This document shows positions 1 to 6,950 of a stretch of 8,601 nucleotides of DNA, piece after piece. Each line of letters starts with the position of its first letter. Position 1 is the stretch's first letter. A program made the translations under genes and the position numbers. The notes below the pieces were generated by a model that made no database searches, was not told the origin of the DNA, and saw only the letters and a program-made list of their open reading frames with translations. Source of the stretch: Sulfuricella sp. (GTDB lineage: Bacteria; Pseudomonadota; Gammaproteobacteria; Burkholderiales; Sulfuricellaceae); NCBI GenBank assembly GCA_019911785.1, contig JAIOJM010000292.1, positions 1 through 8,601 on the forward strand, read 5' to 3'.

Positions 1-17
1 AAATCAATAACAATGTT

Positions 18-23
18 AGGGAG
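18..23 (+). promoter_or_regulatory. Ribosome binding site that sets the AAA+ ATPase start
   Basis: AGGGAG sits 4 bases before ATG 28. The spacing is a little short, but the same AGGGAGAAAC context recurs before the cpaC start at 2428. It supports start 28 rather than the in-frame ATG at 13. Confidence 0.6.
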
Positions 24-27
24 AAAC

Positions 28-1356
28 ATGGTGGCAACTCAGACGGCCTCTCCAAAACTGTTGGCACCTGCCCAACCGGAAGCGCAAAAGGCGTCCTTGC
101 CCCTCCAGCCCCGCACCGTTGGGGAGACCGGCCTCAACTTCCTGTTTCTGATCGAGCTTCTCACCAAAACCCTGTTCTTGCGCGGCCAGTTGCATTTGGC
201 GGACCTGGTCGATCACACCAGGCTTTCGATTGGGGCGCTGGAACCCCTGCTGTCTTTCATGCGAACGGAGCGCCTGTGCGAGGTGACCCGCAGCGGCGAG
301 GCCGAAACCGCCACCGCCTACACGCTCACCGAACTGGGGCGCCTGCGCGCCCAGGATTTTCTGCAAAAGAGCCAATATGCCGGGCCCGCGCCGGTCAGCC
401 TGCAAGCGTATGTGGAGCAGGTGCACAAGCAGTCCATCATGGATATGCAAGTGACCCGCGAGAATCTGCAGCAGGCTTTCAGCGGCGTGGTCGTCAAGGA
501 GCGTATCCTCAAGCAGTTCGGCGCGGCGATGAATTCGGGGCGGGCGATCTTTGTCTATGGCCCGGCAGGCACGGGCAAGACGTTCCTCTCCGAAAAGCTG
601 GTGGGCCTGCTTTCGGGCAATGTAGTCGTCCCGCACGCCATCGTGGTGGACAGCGAAGTGATCCAGATTTTCGACCCGCTGATTCACGATGAGGTTGTCG
701 TCGAGGAGGCGGCCAAAAGCGGCCTGGACCGCAGGCGTACCCTTGATGCACGCTGGGTGTTGTGCCGCCGCCCGGTGGTGACGACCGGCGGCGAGCTGAC
801 CCTGGACATGCTGGACCTGGATTTCGATCAGACCGCCAAGTTTTATCAGGCACCACCCCAGGTCAAGGCGAACAACGGACTGTTGCTGATCGACGACCTC
901 GGCCGTCAACTGGCACCCGCGCTGAATATCATGAATCGCTGGATCATCCCTCTGGACCGGCATCTGGACTATCTTGGGCTCCACACCGGCAAAAAGTTCA
1001 TGATCCCCTTTGACGTAATCGTGGTGTTCTCCACCAACATGCCGCCCAAGCAGCTTGCCGACGAAGCCTTTCTGCGCCGCCTCGGCTACAAGATCTTCAT
1101 TGACGTGCTGGAAGAAGAAGATTACCGCGCAATTTTTCGGCAGGTATGCAATGAGTTGCATATCCCGTATTCCGAGAAAATGCTGGAGTACCTCCTGCAC
1201 GAGCACCACTACAAGGAGGGCAAGCCGCTGCTCGCCTGCATCCCCAGAGACATCCTGGGGCAAGTGCGGGATATCGCCCGCTACGAAGGCGTGCAGCCCG
1301 AGCTTTCGGAGGAACTGCTGGATTGGGCATGGAACAATTATTTCACGCATGATTAG
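28..1356 (+). CDS. AAA+ ATPase with N-terminal winged-helix-like domain, function unknown, in Tad locus
   Basis: The predicted protein has 442 residues. Residues about 30-110 look like a winged helix: helical segments followed by a wing-like strand ending in YTLTELGRLRA. A AAA+ module follows. Walker A is GPAGTGKT (residues 178-185, bases 559-582). Walker B is LLLIDD (285-290) within the conserved-looking NGLLLIDDLGRQ. Sensor 1 is probably Asn337 in VVFSTN, and an FLRR motif at 348-351 may carry the arginine finger. There is no signal peptide or membrane segment, so it should be cytoplasmic. ATG at 28 is chosen over ATG at 13 because AGGGAG lies 4 bases upstream of 28, while nothing resembling a ribosome site precedes 13. 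It reads in the same direction as cpaB, 67 bases away. It is not one of the usual Tad ATPases (TadA, TadZ). An assembly, remodelling or regulatory role is inference only; it lacks the GAFTGA loop of sigma-54 activators. Confidence 0.88.
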   Translation: MVATQTASPKLLAPAQPEAQKASLPLQPRTVGETGLNFLFLIELLTKTLFLRGQLHLADLVDHTRLSIGALEPLLSFMRTERLCEVTRSGEAETATAYTLTELGRLRAQDFLQKSQYAGPAPVSLQAYVEQVHKQSIMDMQVTRENLQQAFSGVVVKERILKQFGAAMNSGRAIFVYGPAGTGKTFLSEKLVGLLSGNVVVPHAIVVDSEVIQIFDPLIHDEVVVEEAAKSGLDRRRTLDARWVLCRRPVVTTGGELTLDMLDLDFDQTAKFYQAPPQVKANNGLLLIDDLGRQLAPALNIMNRWIIPLDRHLDYLGLHTGKKFMIPFDVIVVFSTNMPPKQLADEAFLRRLGYKIFIDVLEEEDYRAIFRQVCNELHIPYSEKMLEYLLHEHHYKEGKPLLACIPRDILGQVRDIARYEGVQPELSEELLDWAWNNYFTHD

Positions 1357-1423
1357 CTTTTTCACAATTTTTACCTATAGTTAGTTTTAGAGAGACGATT
1401 ACCTACGTTAAAGGGGAAGGCAG

Positions 1424-2344
1424 ATGAAAAATCCAAGAGCCATAATGATGATTGTGATCTCCGTGATCATCGGGTTGGCTGCTGTTGTCCTGGCATCGCG
1501 CTGGGTTGCACAGCAGGCAGATGTGTCGACCAGCCAGGTAGTGGTCGCGAAGACGGATATCGACCTGGGCGCCCGACTGAACCCTGAGATGCTGGCTGTG
1601 CAGAATTGGCCGGCGGGCAGCGTCCCGCAGGGGGCGATCCTGGCAAAAGACAAGGACGCGCTGCTCAAGGATCCCAAGACGAATGAGGGCCGTGTTGCCA
1701 GGGTGAGCATCCTCAAGGGCGAACCGATCTCGGAATCCAAGCTCGCCCCCTCTGGTGCGCAGCCGGGTCTGTCCTTCGCCATCAAGGAAGGCAAACGAGC
1801 CATCACGGTGCGCGTCAACGACGTGGTCGGCGTGGCAGGGTTCGCGTTGCCCGGCAACTATGTGGACATACTGGTCAACACTGTGGACGAAACCGCCAAG
1901 GCGGCGGCGGGTGACAACAAGACCATTTCCAAGATCGTGCTCGAGCACATCCTTCTGCTGGCGGTGGCGCAGGAAACCAGCCAGGGCGAGGGAAAACCCA
2001 AAGTGGTGAATGCCGTCACCCTCGAGGTCACCCCGGAACAGGCGGAGAAAATCGACCTGGCGCGCAGCGTGGGCAGCCTTTCCCTGGTGCTGAGAAACCA
2101 GATCGACGAAAAGCCGGTGGAAACCGTGGGCGTTTACAAGAAGGATTTGCTCAAGCGCCTTGCCGAGCCCGAGGTGGCTGCTGCCAAGCCGGGTGAGGCG
2201 AAGACGGAAGTGAAAACCGTGGTAAAAAAGGTCACGGTCTATCGCACGCCACCCAAGAAAGCGGAACCCAAGGACCAGGTTGAGGTCATCCGCGGCACGG
2301 CAAAAACCAGCGAGGAGTTCAAGCTCCAGACGGAACAGAAGTGA
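1424..2344 (+). CDS. cpaB: Flp pilus assembly protein CpaB/RcpC
   Basis: This 306-residue protein has a short basic N terminus and one membrane segment (about residues 7-24), placing the rest in the periplasm. Residues about 39-105 form a SAF domain, recognisable from VVVAKTDIDLGARL and ILKGEPISESKL. The CpaB/RcpC-specific domain follows at about 106-235, with KRAITVRVNDVVGVAGFALP, the NYVDILVNT strand and LEVTPEQAEKIDLA. The tail (about 240-306) is lysine-rich and probably disordered. Length and domain order are usual for CpaB, which in Tad systems works with the CpaC secretin and may gate it or tie it to peptidoglycan. The start is backed by a purine-rich AAGGGGAAGG at 1411-1420, 3 bases upstream. 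The stop lies 83 bases before the cpaC start, so the two are probably one transcription unit. Confidence 0.95.
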   Translation: MKNPRAIMMIVISVIIGLAAVVLASRWVAQQADVSTSQVVVAKTDIDLGARLNPEMLAVQNWPAGSVPQGAILAKDKDALLKDPKTNEGRVARVSILKGEPISESKLAPSGAQPGLSFAIKEGKRAITVRVNDVVGVAGFALPGNYVDILVNTVDETAKAAAGDNKTISKIVLEHILLLAVAQETSQGEGKPKVVNAVTLEVTPEQAEKIDLARSVGSLSLVLRNQIDEKPVETVGVYKKDLLKRLAEPEVAAAKPGEAKTEVKTVVKKVTVYRTPPKKAEPKDQVEVIRGTAKTSEEFKLQTEQK

Positions 2345-2415
2345 TGCAAGCGGCAGCGCATTCCGGTAATGCTTTGCGGAATCTGCGGGGTGGGACGATG
2401 ATTACGAGCAATAAC

Positions 2416-2422
2416 AAGGGAG
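2416..2422 (+). promoter_or_regulatory. Ribosome binding site that sets the cpaC start
   Basis: AAGGGAG lies 5 bases before ATG 2428 (8 before ATG 2431). The in-frame GTG at 2341 and ATGs at 2344 and 2398 have no comparable site and would put a long non-signal extension ahead of the signal peptide. Confidence 0.75.
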
Positions 2423-2427
2423 AAACG

Positions 2428-3969
2428 ATGATGAACGAGCACAAGATCATAAACAGCCGGCTGTGGCAATATGGGGGCAAGCTCCTTGCCGCTGCGCTGG
2501 GGATTGCGCTGATTGCCGCACCGCTTCAGGCCGCGGAACCCGCCAAGGTGGAAGTTGCCAAGGCCGAACCTGCCAAGACCACGCCGGCGAAGAAGAAGCC
2601 GGCCAAAACCACGGCCAAGAAAGCGCCGGCCACAGTGCCCGGCGTGACGGCCCGGCCGAGCCTGGTCCCCCCCGCCAGCACCATCGAGTTCGCGCCCCAG
2701 GTCGGCGTGACGGTAGGAAAATCCACCCTGCTCAAGCTCCCGGCACCGGCGGCCAGGATCTCGGTCGGCAACCCCGCGGTGGCCGATGTGATCCTGCTCA
2801 ATCCGAGCGAAGTCTACCTGCTCGGCAAGACCGTCGGCTCCACCAACGTCATCCTGTGGAGCAAGACCGGACACAGCACCGTGGTGGACGTGATCGTCGG
2901 CATGGATACCGCCGCCCTGCAGGGCAAGCTGCAACAACTGCTGCCCGGCGAGAAGAACATCAAGGTCGCAGTGGCGGCAGATTCCCTGGTGCTGACCGGC
3001 ACCTTGACCGATGCCGTCATGGTGGACAAAGCGGTCGCCCTGGCCGAAGCCTATAGCGGCAAGAAGGTGGTCAATTTCCTCCAGGCCGGCGCCCCCCAGC
3101 AGGTGATGCTGGAGGTGAAGGTGGCGGAAGTATCCAAAACGCTATCGGATAAATTGGGCGCTGCATTTAAATACGGAACGGTTAGCGGCAGTTGGACCTA
3201 CACGCTGCTGGCGGGCTTTCTAACTGGCAATGCGGCCGGTACGGTTGCCGGGCCTGCCTCCGTCAGCGCCGTCAATGCCGGCGGCCTGAAATCCCTGACT
3301 CTGGACGCCGCGAAAACGGACGGCTTGGTGAAAATTCTTGCCGAGCCGAACATCATGGCCATGAGCGGGCAGGAAGGCGCCTTTCTTGCCGGTGGTAAAA
3401 TTTACATTCCAGTGCCGCAGTCGGGTGTGGGGGGTACGACGATCACCCTGGAGGAAAAGGAGTTTGGTGTGGGACTCAGGTTTACCCCCACCGTGCTGGA
3501 AGGCGGACTCATCAATCTCAAGGTGTCGCCGGAAGTTTCCGAACTGGGGAAAAATGTGACGGTCGGCAGTCAAACCATACCCTCGATCACGACCCGCCGC
3601 GCCTCCACCACCGTGCAGTTGCATGACGGTCAAAGCTTCGCCATCGGCGGCCTGATCAAGAGCAACGTCACTGAGACCATGGCGGCGTTCCCGGGCTTGG
3701 GTGAAATACCGATACTCGGTGCGCTGTTCCGCAGCAGCGACTTCCAGAATGAAAGAACCGAGTTGCTGTTCATCATCACGCCGCGCCTGGTGAAACCGCT
3801 GCCGCCGAATTATGCCCTGCCGACGGACGCCTTCATCGAACCCACCCGTGGCGAGTTCTTCCTGGAAGGCAAGCTGGAAGGCGCGCCCAAGACTGAATCG
3901 CAGCCTGCGGCGGCACCCGCCGAGCCCAAGCCGCAAGCCCCCGCTACCGGTGGCTTCCAGATGAAATGA
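2428..3969 (+). CDS. cpaC: Tad/Flp pilus outer-membrane secretin CpaC/RcpA
   Basis: The predicted precursor has 513 residues. Residues 1-35 are a signal peptide (basic n-region, hydrophobic LLAAALGIALIAA, probable cleavage after LQA). An Ala/Lys/Pro-rich stretch (36-72) follows. The pilus-secretin N-terminal domain comes next (about 85-158; VTVGKSTLLKL, ISVGNPAVADV, STNVILW), then a BON-like domain (about 159-220; DSLVLTGTLTD). The secretin core covers about 225-455, with LVKILAEPNIMAMSGQEG and the signature from GQSFAIGG (401-408) to GALF (431-434), close to the PROSITE secretin pattern but with Phe before the first Pro. A Pro/Ala-rich tail ends at GGFQMK. As a family, secretins form the multimeric outer-membrane channel through which the Flp fibre leaves. 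Length is normal for CpaC. It lies between cpaB and a small lipoprotein gene. Confidence 0.96.
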   Translation: MMNEHKIINSRLWQYGGKLLAAALGIALIAAPLQAAEPAKVEVAKAEPAKTTPAKKKPAKTTAKKAPATVPGVTARPSLVPPASTIEFAPQVGVTVGKSTLLKLPAPAARISVGNPAVADVILLNPSEVYLLGKTVGSTNVILWSKTGHSTVVDVIVGMDTAALQGKLQQLLPGEKNIKVAVAADSLVLTGTLTDAVMVDKAVALAEAYSGKKVVNFLQAGAPQQVMLEVKVAEVSKTLSDKLGAAFKYGTVSGSWTYTLLAGFLTGNAAGTVAGPASVSAVNAGGLKSLTLDAAKTDGLVKILAEPNIMAMSGQEGAFLAGGKIYIPVPQSGVGGTTITLEEKEFGVGLRFTPTVLEGGLINLKVSPEVSELGKNVTVGSQTIPSITTRRASTTVQLHDGQSFAIGGLIKSNVTETMAAFPGLGEIPILGALFRSSDFQNERTELLFIITPRLVKPLPPNYALPTDAFIEPTRGEFFLEGKLEGAPKTESQPAAAPAEPKPQAPATGGFQMK

Positions 3970-3978
3970 CGACTGGCT

Positions 3979-4001
3979 CCCTCCCCCTCGACGGGGGAGG
4001 G
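3979..4001 (+). repeat. GC-rich hairpin repeat between cpaC and the lipoprotein gene
   Basis: A perfect 9-bp stem (arms 3979-3987 and 3993-4001, CCCTCCCCC/GGGGGAGGG) encloses the loop TCGAC. The trailing GTTGGGGAGAGGG (4001-4013) matches, in the opposite orientation, the flank of the hairpin at 8220-8243, so both belong to one dispersed intergenic repeat type. No T-run follows, so it is not a typical intrinsic terminator. It may stabilise or process the mRNA between secretin and downstream genes; that is inference. Confidence 0.8.
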
Positions 4002-4060
4002 TTGGGGAGAGGGTGCTTTAAGCAACGCTCGAATTGCAAATGAATTTCTAGGAGACGAAC

Positions 4061-4357
4061 ATGAAAAGCGAATTGATCACAGGGATGGGTGCCGGACTGC
4101 TGGCGGTGGCTGTTCTGGCCGGCTGCGCCCCCACCACCCCGAATCTAGATGCAAAATTCGGCGACGCCGTGAACAAGGCCAAGGCCCAGCAGACCATCAA
4201 CAAAGATGCCTCCAGAAACACCGACCCGGTGGCAGGCATCGACGGCCAGGCCGCAAACGCCATCATCGACAACTATCACAAGGTCTACGAAGCGCCCACC
4301 GCAGCGCCTGCCGGTGCCATTGGCACCGTCACGGGCGGCGGCACCACCCTGAAGTAA
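4061..4357 (+). CDS. Small outer-membrane lipoprotein of the Tad locus
   Basis: The precursor has 98 residues with a lipoprotein signal peptide: MKSELITGM, a hydrophobic stretch, and the lipobox LAGC with the lipidated Cys at position 22. Residue +2 is Ala rather than Asp, which by the usual rule directs it to the outer membrane. The mature part is about 77 residues, with a charged, probably helical stretch (DAKFGDAVNKAKAQQTINKD), then NTDPVAGIDGQAANAIIDNYHKVYEAP and a Gly/Thr/Ala-rich tail. The strong site TAGGAG (4049-4054) sits 6 bases before the ATG. Its place directly after the secretin, where other Tad loci carry rcpB/cpaD-type accessory proteins, suggests help with secretin targeting or stability. 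No sequence motif proves this, so no gene symbol is given. Confidence 0.85.
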   Translation: MKSELITGMGAGLLAVAVLAGCAPTTPNLDAKFGDAVNKAKAQQTINKDASRNTDPVAGIDGQAANAIIDNYHKVYEAPTAAPAGAIGTVTGGGTTLK

Positions 4358-4390
4358 GCGCAGGCTGGGCCAAGGGGAAAGGAGGAAGCC

Positions 4391-5785
4391 ATGAAAACCG
4401 GAGCAAGCCTGAAAAACCGGCAGGGCGGCGCAGTCGCCGTCATGGTCGGGATCGGCATGGTGATGCTCGTCGGCTTCCTCGCCTTGGTGATCGACCTGGG
4501 GCATCTCTATATTGCCAAGACCGAGTTGCAGAACGGCGCGGATGCGGCGGCGCTGGCCGGGGCCAAGGAACTGAAAGGCACAGCGCTGGGTGTAACCAGC
4601 GCCATTGCCATGACGCAACAGCTTGCAGGGAAAAATTATTACGACCTCGGTAGCAAGAAGATTTACGACACAACTGATGCCGAAACCCAGAATGACATTA
4701 TCGACATCTGGGTGGGCAACTGCCCTGAAGACACTTGCATGGTCGCCGCTTCATCTATAACGACAGATGCAGCAGCAGCCAACAAATATTTCATCAAGGT
4801 GCACACCCGCCAGCGGGATCTGGCCGCCTGGTTCGCCCCGATTTTCAACCTTGTCACAGGAGGGAACTACTCCATTACGAGTACCTTCGGCATGGCGGTC
4901 GCGGGACGGTATCTTATCGATATCACGCCCCTAGCCATGTGTGCGCTGGATCTGAGTAAATGCCCTGCATGTGATGGCACGTGCTCGACTCCCCCTTGCG
5001 ATTGCGGGTACGAGAAGGGAAAAACATACAAAGTCTCCGACATAAATCCCATCGGTCCGGGCACGCTTTATTGGCTGGACCCATTGGCCACTACGTCTTC
5101 CTGTACTGTTACAAGCGCAGACGACACGCGTCCGTTCGTCTGCCAAGGTAAGGCTTCGGTCGCAACGACAGGCTGCAATAACGTCTATACCAACACCGGG
5201 ATCAGTGGGCCACTGCTCGCAGCCCTGGATTCGCGTTTCAATGACTATGACCCACAAGCTCAATGCGATCCCGCAACGGCCCCGCCGGATACCAACGTTA
5301 GAGAATATCTCTACACTGATAATAATACACCTGGCAAAACCAACTGGTGGAATACAGGTGATGCTACCCAGGAGCCGACCCAGCAGGCCGCCAACGTGAT
5401 TAGTCGTTCGGAGACTCTCATTACCACCGATTGGAGCGGGGTGGTGTGGTCATTTGTGAGGCCGCCGAGCCCTAACACAACTGGCCGTAGTGTAAACGCT
5501 TCTTATCCTAGCAGCCCTTTGACGCCCTATACGGACAGCAACTTTTCGACTGCCCCAACCGGGGGAGGTGCAGCTTCCCAGAAAGCAGAGCGCCGCGTGA
5601 TGAATCTGGTGATCGTGGAATGTCCCAGCGTCGGTGGGGTATGCCGACCAGCCCCGGTGAGAGGCATCGGCAAGTTCCTGTTGCAGCGAAGGGCAAACAC
5701 TCCATCGGACAAGGAAATCTATGTCGAGTTTGGTCAGTTTGTCCCGGGCGGCCCCAATGTTACTGACATTAAACTTTACCGATAA
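4391..5785 (+). CDS. tadG: TadG-type Flp pilus assembly protein (Tad/TadE-G-like N terminus)
   Basis: This 464-residue protein begins with the Tad/TadG membrane module: a short cytoplasmic lead, QGGAVAVMVG, a hydrophobic segment (about residues 16-36), then DLGHLYIAKTELQNGADAAALAGA, the family hallmark. The rest should be periplasmic. It carries 14 cysteines, six of them packed at 184, 191, 194, 198, 203 and 205 (spacing C-x6-C-x2-C-x3-C-x4-C-x-C). Unlike TadE it has no Glu five residues after the glycine, so prepilin-peptidase cleavage is not expected. I see no von Willebrand MIDAS motif (DxSxS). AAAGGAGG at 4378-4385, 5 bases before ATG, is the strongest ribosome site in the window. It ends 5 bases before tadE. 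The 5' and 3' ends look like the neighbours in base use, while the middle is more AT-rich. Confidence 0.9.
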   Translation: MKTGASLKNRQGGAVAVMVGIGMVMLVGFLALVIDLGHLYIAKTELQNGADAAALAGAKELKGTALGVTSAIAMTQQLAGKNYYDLGSKKIYDTTDAETQNDIIDIWVGNCPEDTCMVAASSITTDAAAANKYFIKVHTRQRDLAAWFAPIFNLVTGGNYSITSTFGMAVAGRYLIDITPLAMCALDLSKCPACDGTCSTPPCDCGYEKGKTYKVSDINPIGPGTLYWLDPLATTSSCTVTSADDTRPFVCQGKASVATTGCNNVYTNTGISGPLLAALDSRFNDYDPQAQCDPATAPPDTNVREYLYTDNNTPGKTNWWNTGDATQEPTQQAANVISRSETLITTDWSGVVWSFVRPPSPNTTGRSVNASYPSSPLTPYTDSNFSTAPTGGGAASQKAERRVMNLVIVECPSVGGVCRPAPVRGIGKFLLQRRANTPSDKEIYVEFGQFVPGGPNVTDIKLYR

Positions 5786-5790
5786 AGACC

Positions 5791-6282
5791 ATGAAGAACG
5801 CGCTCAATAGATTATCGGCACAAAGGCAAACCGGCGAAAAGGGGGCGGCCGCAGTCGAGTTTGCGCTTGTCGTCATCGTCTTGCTCCTGATTGTCGCCGG
5901 TATTGTCGAATTCGGGCGGGCCTTCTGGTATTACGATGCGCTGACCAAGGCAACGCGGGATGGGGCGCGTTACATGTCGACCGCGAACGTGGCCACGATC
6001 AATACCGCCGGCGTACCGGCTGCGAGAACACTCGTGGTCACTGTGGCGAATGCCGCAAGGGTTTCTCCAGTTCTGGGCAGCGGAAACGTCTCAGTGACCT
6101 GCCTGGACACGAGCTATGGGGTGGTACCATGCCAGAACAACACGGCACCCGCCAACGTGCGGGTGGCGATTGTCAATTACAGCATAACGCTGGGGGGGCT
6201 GTTGCCGTTGGCCTACACGACGGGGCAAGCAGCCTCGGGGGCAACGCTGACGCCCAGCACGACAATGCGCTACATGAACTGA
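5791..6282 (+). CDS. tadE: TadE-family pseudopilin
   Basis: This 163-residue protein has the TadE signature. A short basic leader ends in Gly18, then AAAVEF, matching the G/xxxxE(F/Y) site cut by the Tad prepilin peptidase (TadV/CpaA). One membrane helix follows (about residues 21-42), then RAFWYYDALTKATRDGARYMS. The remaining periplasmic domain is small and strand-rich, with two cysteines (VTCLD and VPCQN) that may pair. In Tad systems TadE is a processed pseudopilin needed for fibre assembly. It starts 5 bases after the tadG stop, with only a weak purine run before it, so translational coupling to tadG is likely. The next gene starts about 8 bases after its stop. Confidence 0.92.
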   Translation: MKNALNRLSAQRQTGEKGAAAVEFALVVIVLLLIVAGIVEFGRAFWYYDALTKATRDGARYMSTANVATINTAGVPAARTLVVTVANAARVSPVLGSGNVSVTCLDTSYGVVPCQNNTAPANVRVAIVNYSITLGGLLPLAYTTGQAASGATLTPSTTMRYMN

Positions 6283-6290
6283 CAGGGTGC

Positions 6291-6902
6291 ATGATGATGA
6301 AATTAGATGCCCTTTGCCAACCAGGAGGCCGCCGTCAGAGCGGGGCGGCGGCTGTCGAGTTCGCTCTGGTTGCCGTGCTGCTTATTGTCCTGTTGCTGGG
6401 AATTGTCGAACTGGGCCGCTTCCTGTATCTGTTCAACACGGTTCAGGAAGTGACGCGCCGGGCGGCTCGGGAGGCCGTGGTAAGCTGCACAGATGAAACC
6501 ACTCAAAACGGCATACGGAGCAGAGCGGTGCTTGGCACTGGCGCGACCGGCGCGTTCCTGCCCGCCGGGGGGGAAATCAGCGACATCAGGGTTGTGATCG
6601 ACTATCTCGACAAGAACCAAGCCAGCATTGGCCGCTACATTGCCTGTCCCTCCCCTTTCAATGGCAATATTTTGAAGTGTGAGGCCGACGCTGCAGATTG
6701 CATCAAGTTCGTGAGGGTGAGGGTGTGCGATTATCGAAATCAAAATCGATGCGACCCGGTTCAATATGTGCCCATGATCGGCTTATTCGTTCCCAACCCC
6801 GATAACCCGACGCGCATGCAGTGGATCGATTTGGGAATTGATATACCGGGTTCTACGGTGATCATGCCTGCGGAAAGCTTGGGATACACCTTCACCTTAT
6901 GA
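6291..6902 (+). CDS. Second TadE-family pseudopilin (TadF position)
   Basis: The predicted protein has 203 residues from ATG 6291. Three consecutive ATGs (6291, 6294, 6297) follow CAGGG at 6283-6287, so the exact start is uncertain by up to two residues. The leader ends at Gly18, followed by AAAVEFALV, the same prepilin-peptidase site at the same position as in the preceding TadE. A membrane helix and FNTVQEVTRRAAREAVV come next, then a periplasmic domain with six cysteines (SCTDE, IACPS, KCEADAADC, VCDYRNQNRC). The sequence is TadE-like in family, but its place after tadE is that of tadF, so it may fill that role. The reading frame is open further upstream inside tadE, but that part has no ribosome site. 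Confidence 0.88.
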   Translation: MMMKLDALCQPGGRRQSGAAAVEFALVAVLLIVLLLGIVELGRFLYLFNTVQEVTRRAAREAVVSCTDETTQNGIRSRAVLGTGATGAFLPAGGEISDIRVVIDYLDKNQASIGRYIACPSPFNGNILKCEADAADCIKFVRVRVCDYRNQNRCDPVQYVPMIGLFVPNPDNPTRMQWIDLGIDIPGSTVIMPAESLGYTFTL

Positions 6903-6938
6903 AGCCGCTCAGGATAAAAGTAATAATAATGATGAAAA

Positions 6939-6946
6939 GAGGGTGG
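6939..6946 (+). promoter_or_regulatory. Ribosome binding site for the TTG start of cpaE
   Basis: GAGGGTGG lies 4-7 bases before TTG 6951, and no ATG near it gives a sensible protein. The next in-frame ATG (6987) would remove the first beta strand of the receiver-like domain. Confidence 0.6.
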
Positions 6947-6950
6947 TAGC

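Noticed and set aside
16..1365. A 449-codon open frame on the - strand covering the whole AAA+ ATPase gene
   Set aside because: It mirrors the + strand gene codon for codon, as often happens in GC-rich genes. Its translation is a low-complexity His/Gln/Arg/Leu mix with no domain, while the + strand has intact AAA+ motifs.
1357..1423. Possible promoter in the AT-rich gap before cpaB (TATAGT at 1376-1381)
   Set aside because: There is no acceptable -35 at 16-18 bases; TTCACA at 1361-1366 is only 9 bases away. AT content alone does not support a call.
2341..2427. Upstream GTG/ATG starts for cpaC overlapping the cpaB stop
   Set aside because: No ribosome site precedes them, and they would add 29 residues before a normal signal peptide that starts at 2428.
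2239..2937. - strand open frame across the cpaB-cpaC junction
   Set aside because: The His/Gly/Arg-rich product has no recognisable domain, and it lies over two well-supported genes.
3220..3936. Long - strand open frame opposite the cpaC secretin core
   Set aside because: The Arg/Gly/Gln-rich translation has no motif, and the + strand carries the secretin signature.
3979..4020. Intrinsic terminator after cpaC
   Set aside because: The stem is strong but is followed by TTGGGGAGAGGG rather than a T-run, and it matches a dispersed repeat type.
6129..6290. Upstream extension of the second TadE-family gene inside tadE
   Set aside because: The frame is open, but the added residues are out-of-frame tadE sequence with no ribosome site. 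TadE-type leaders are short, as given by the ATGs at 6291-6297.
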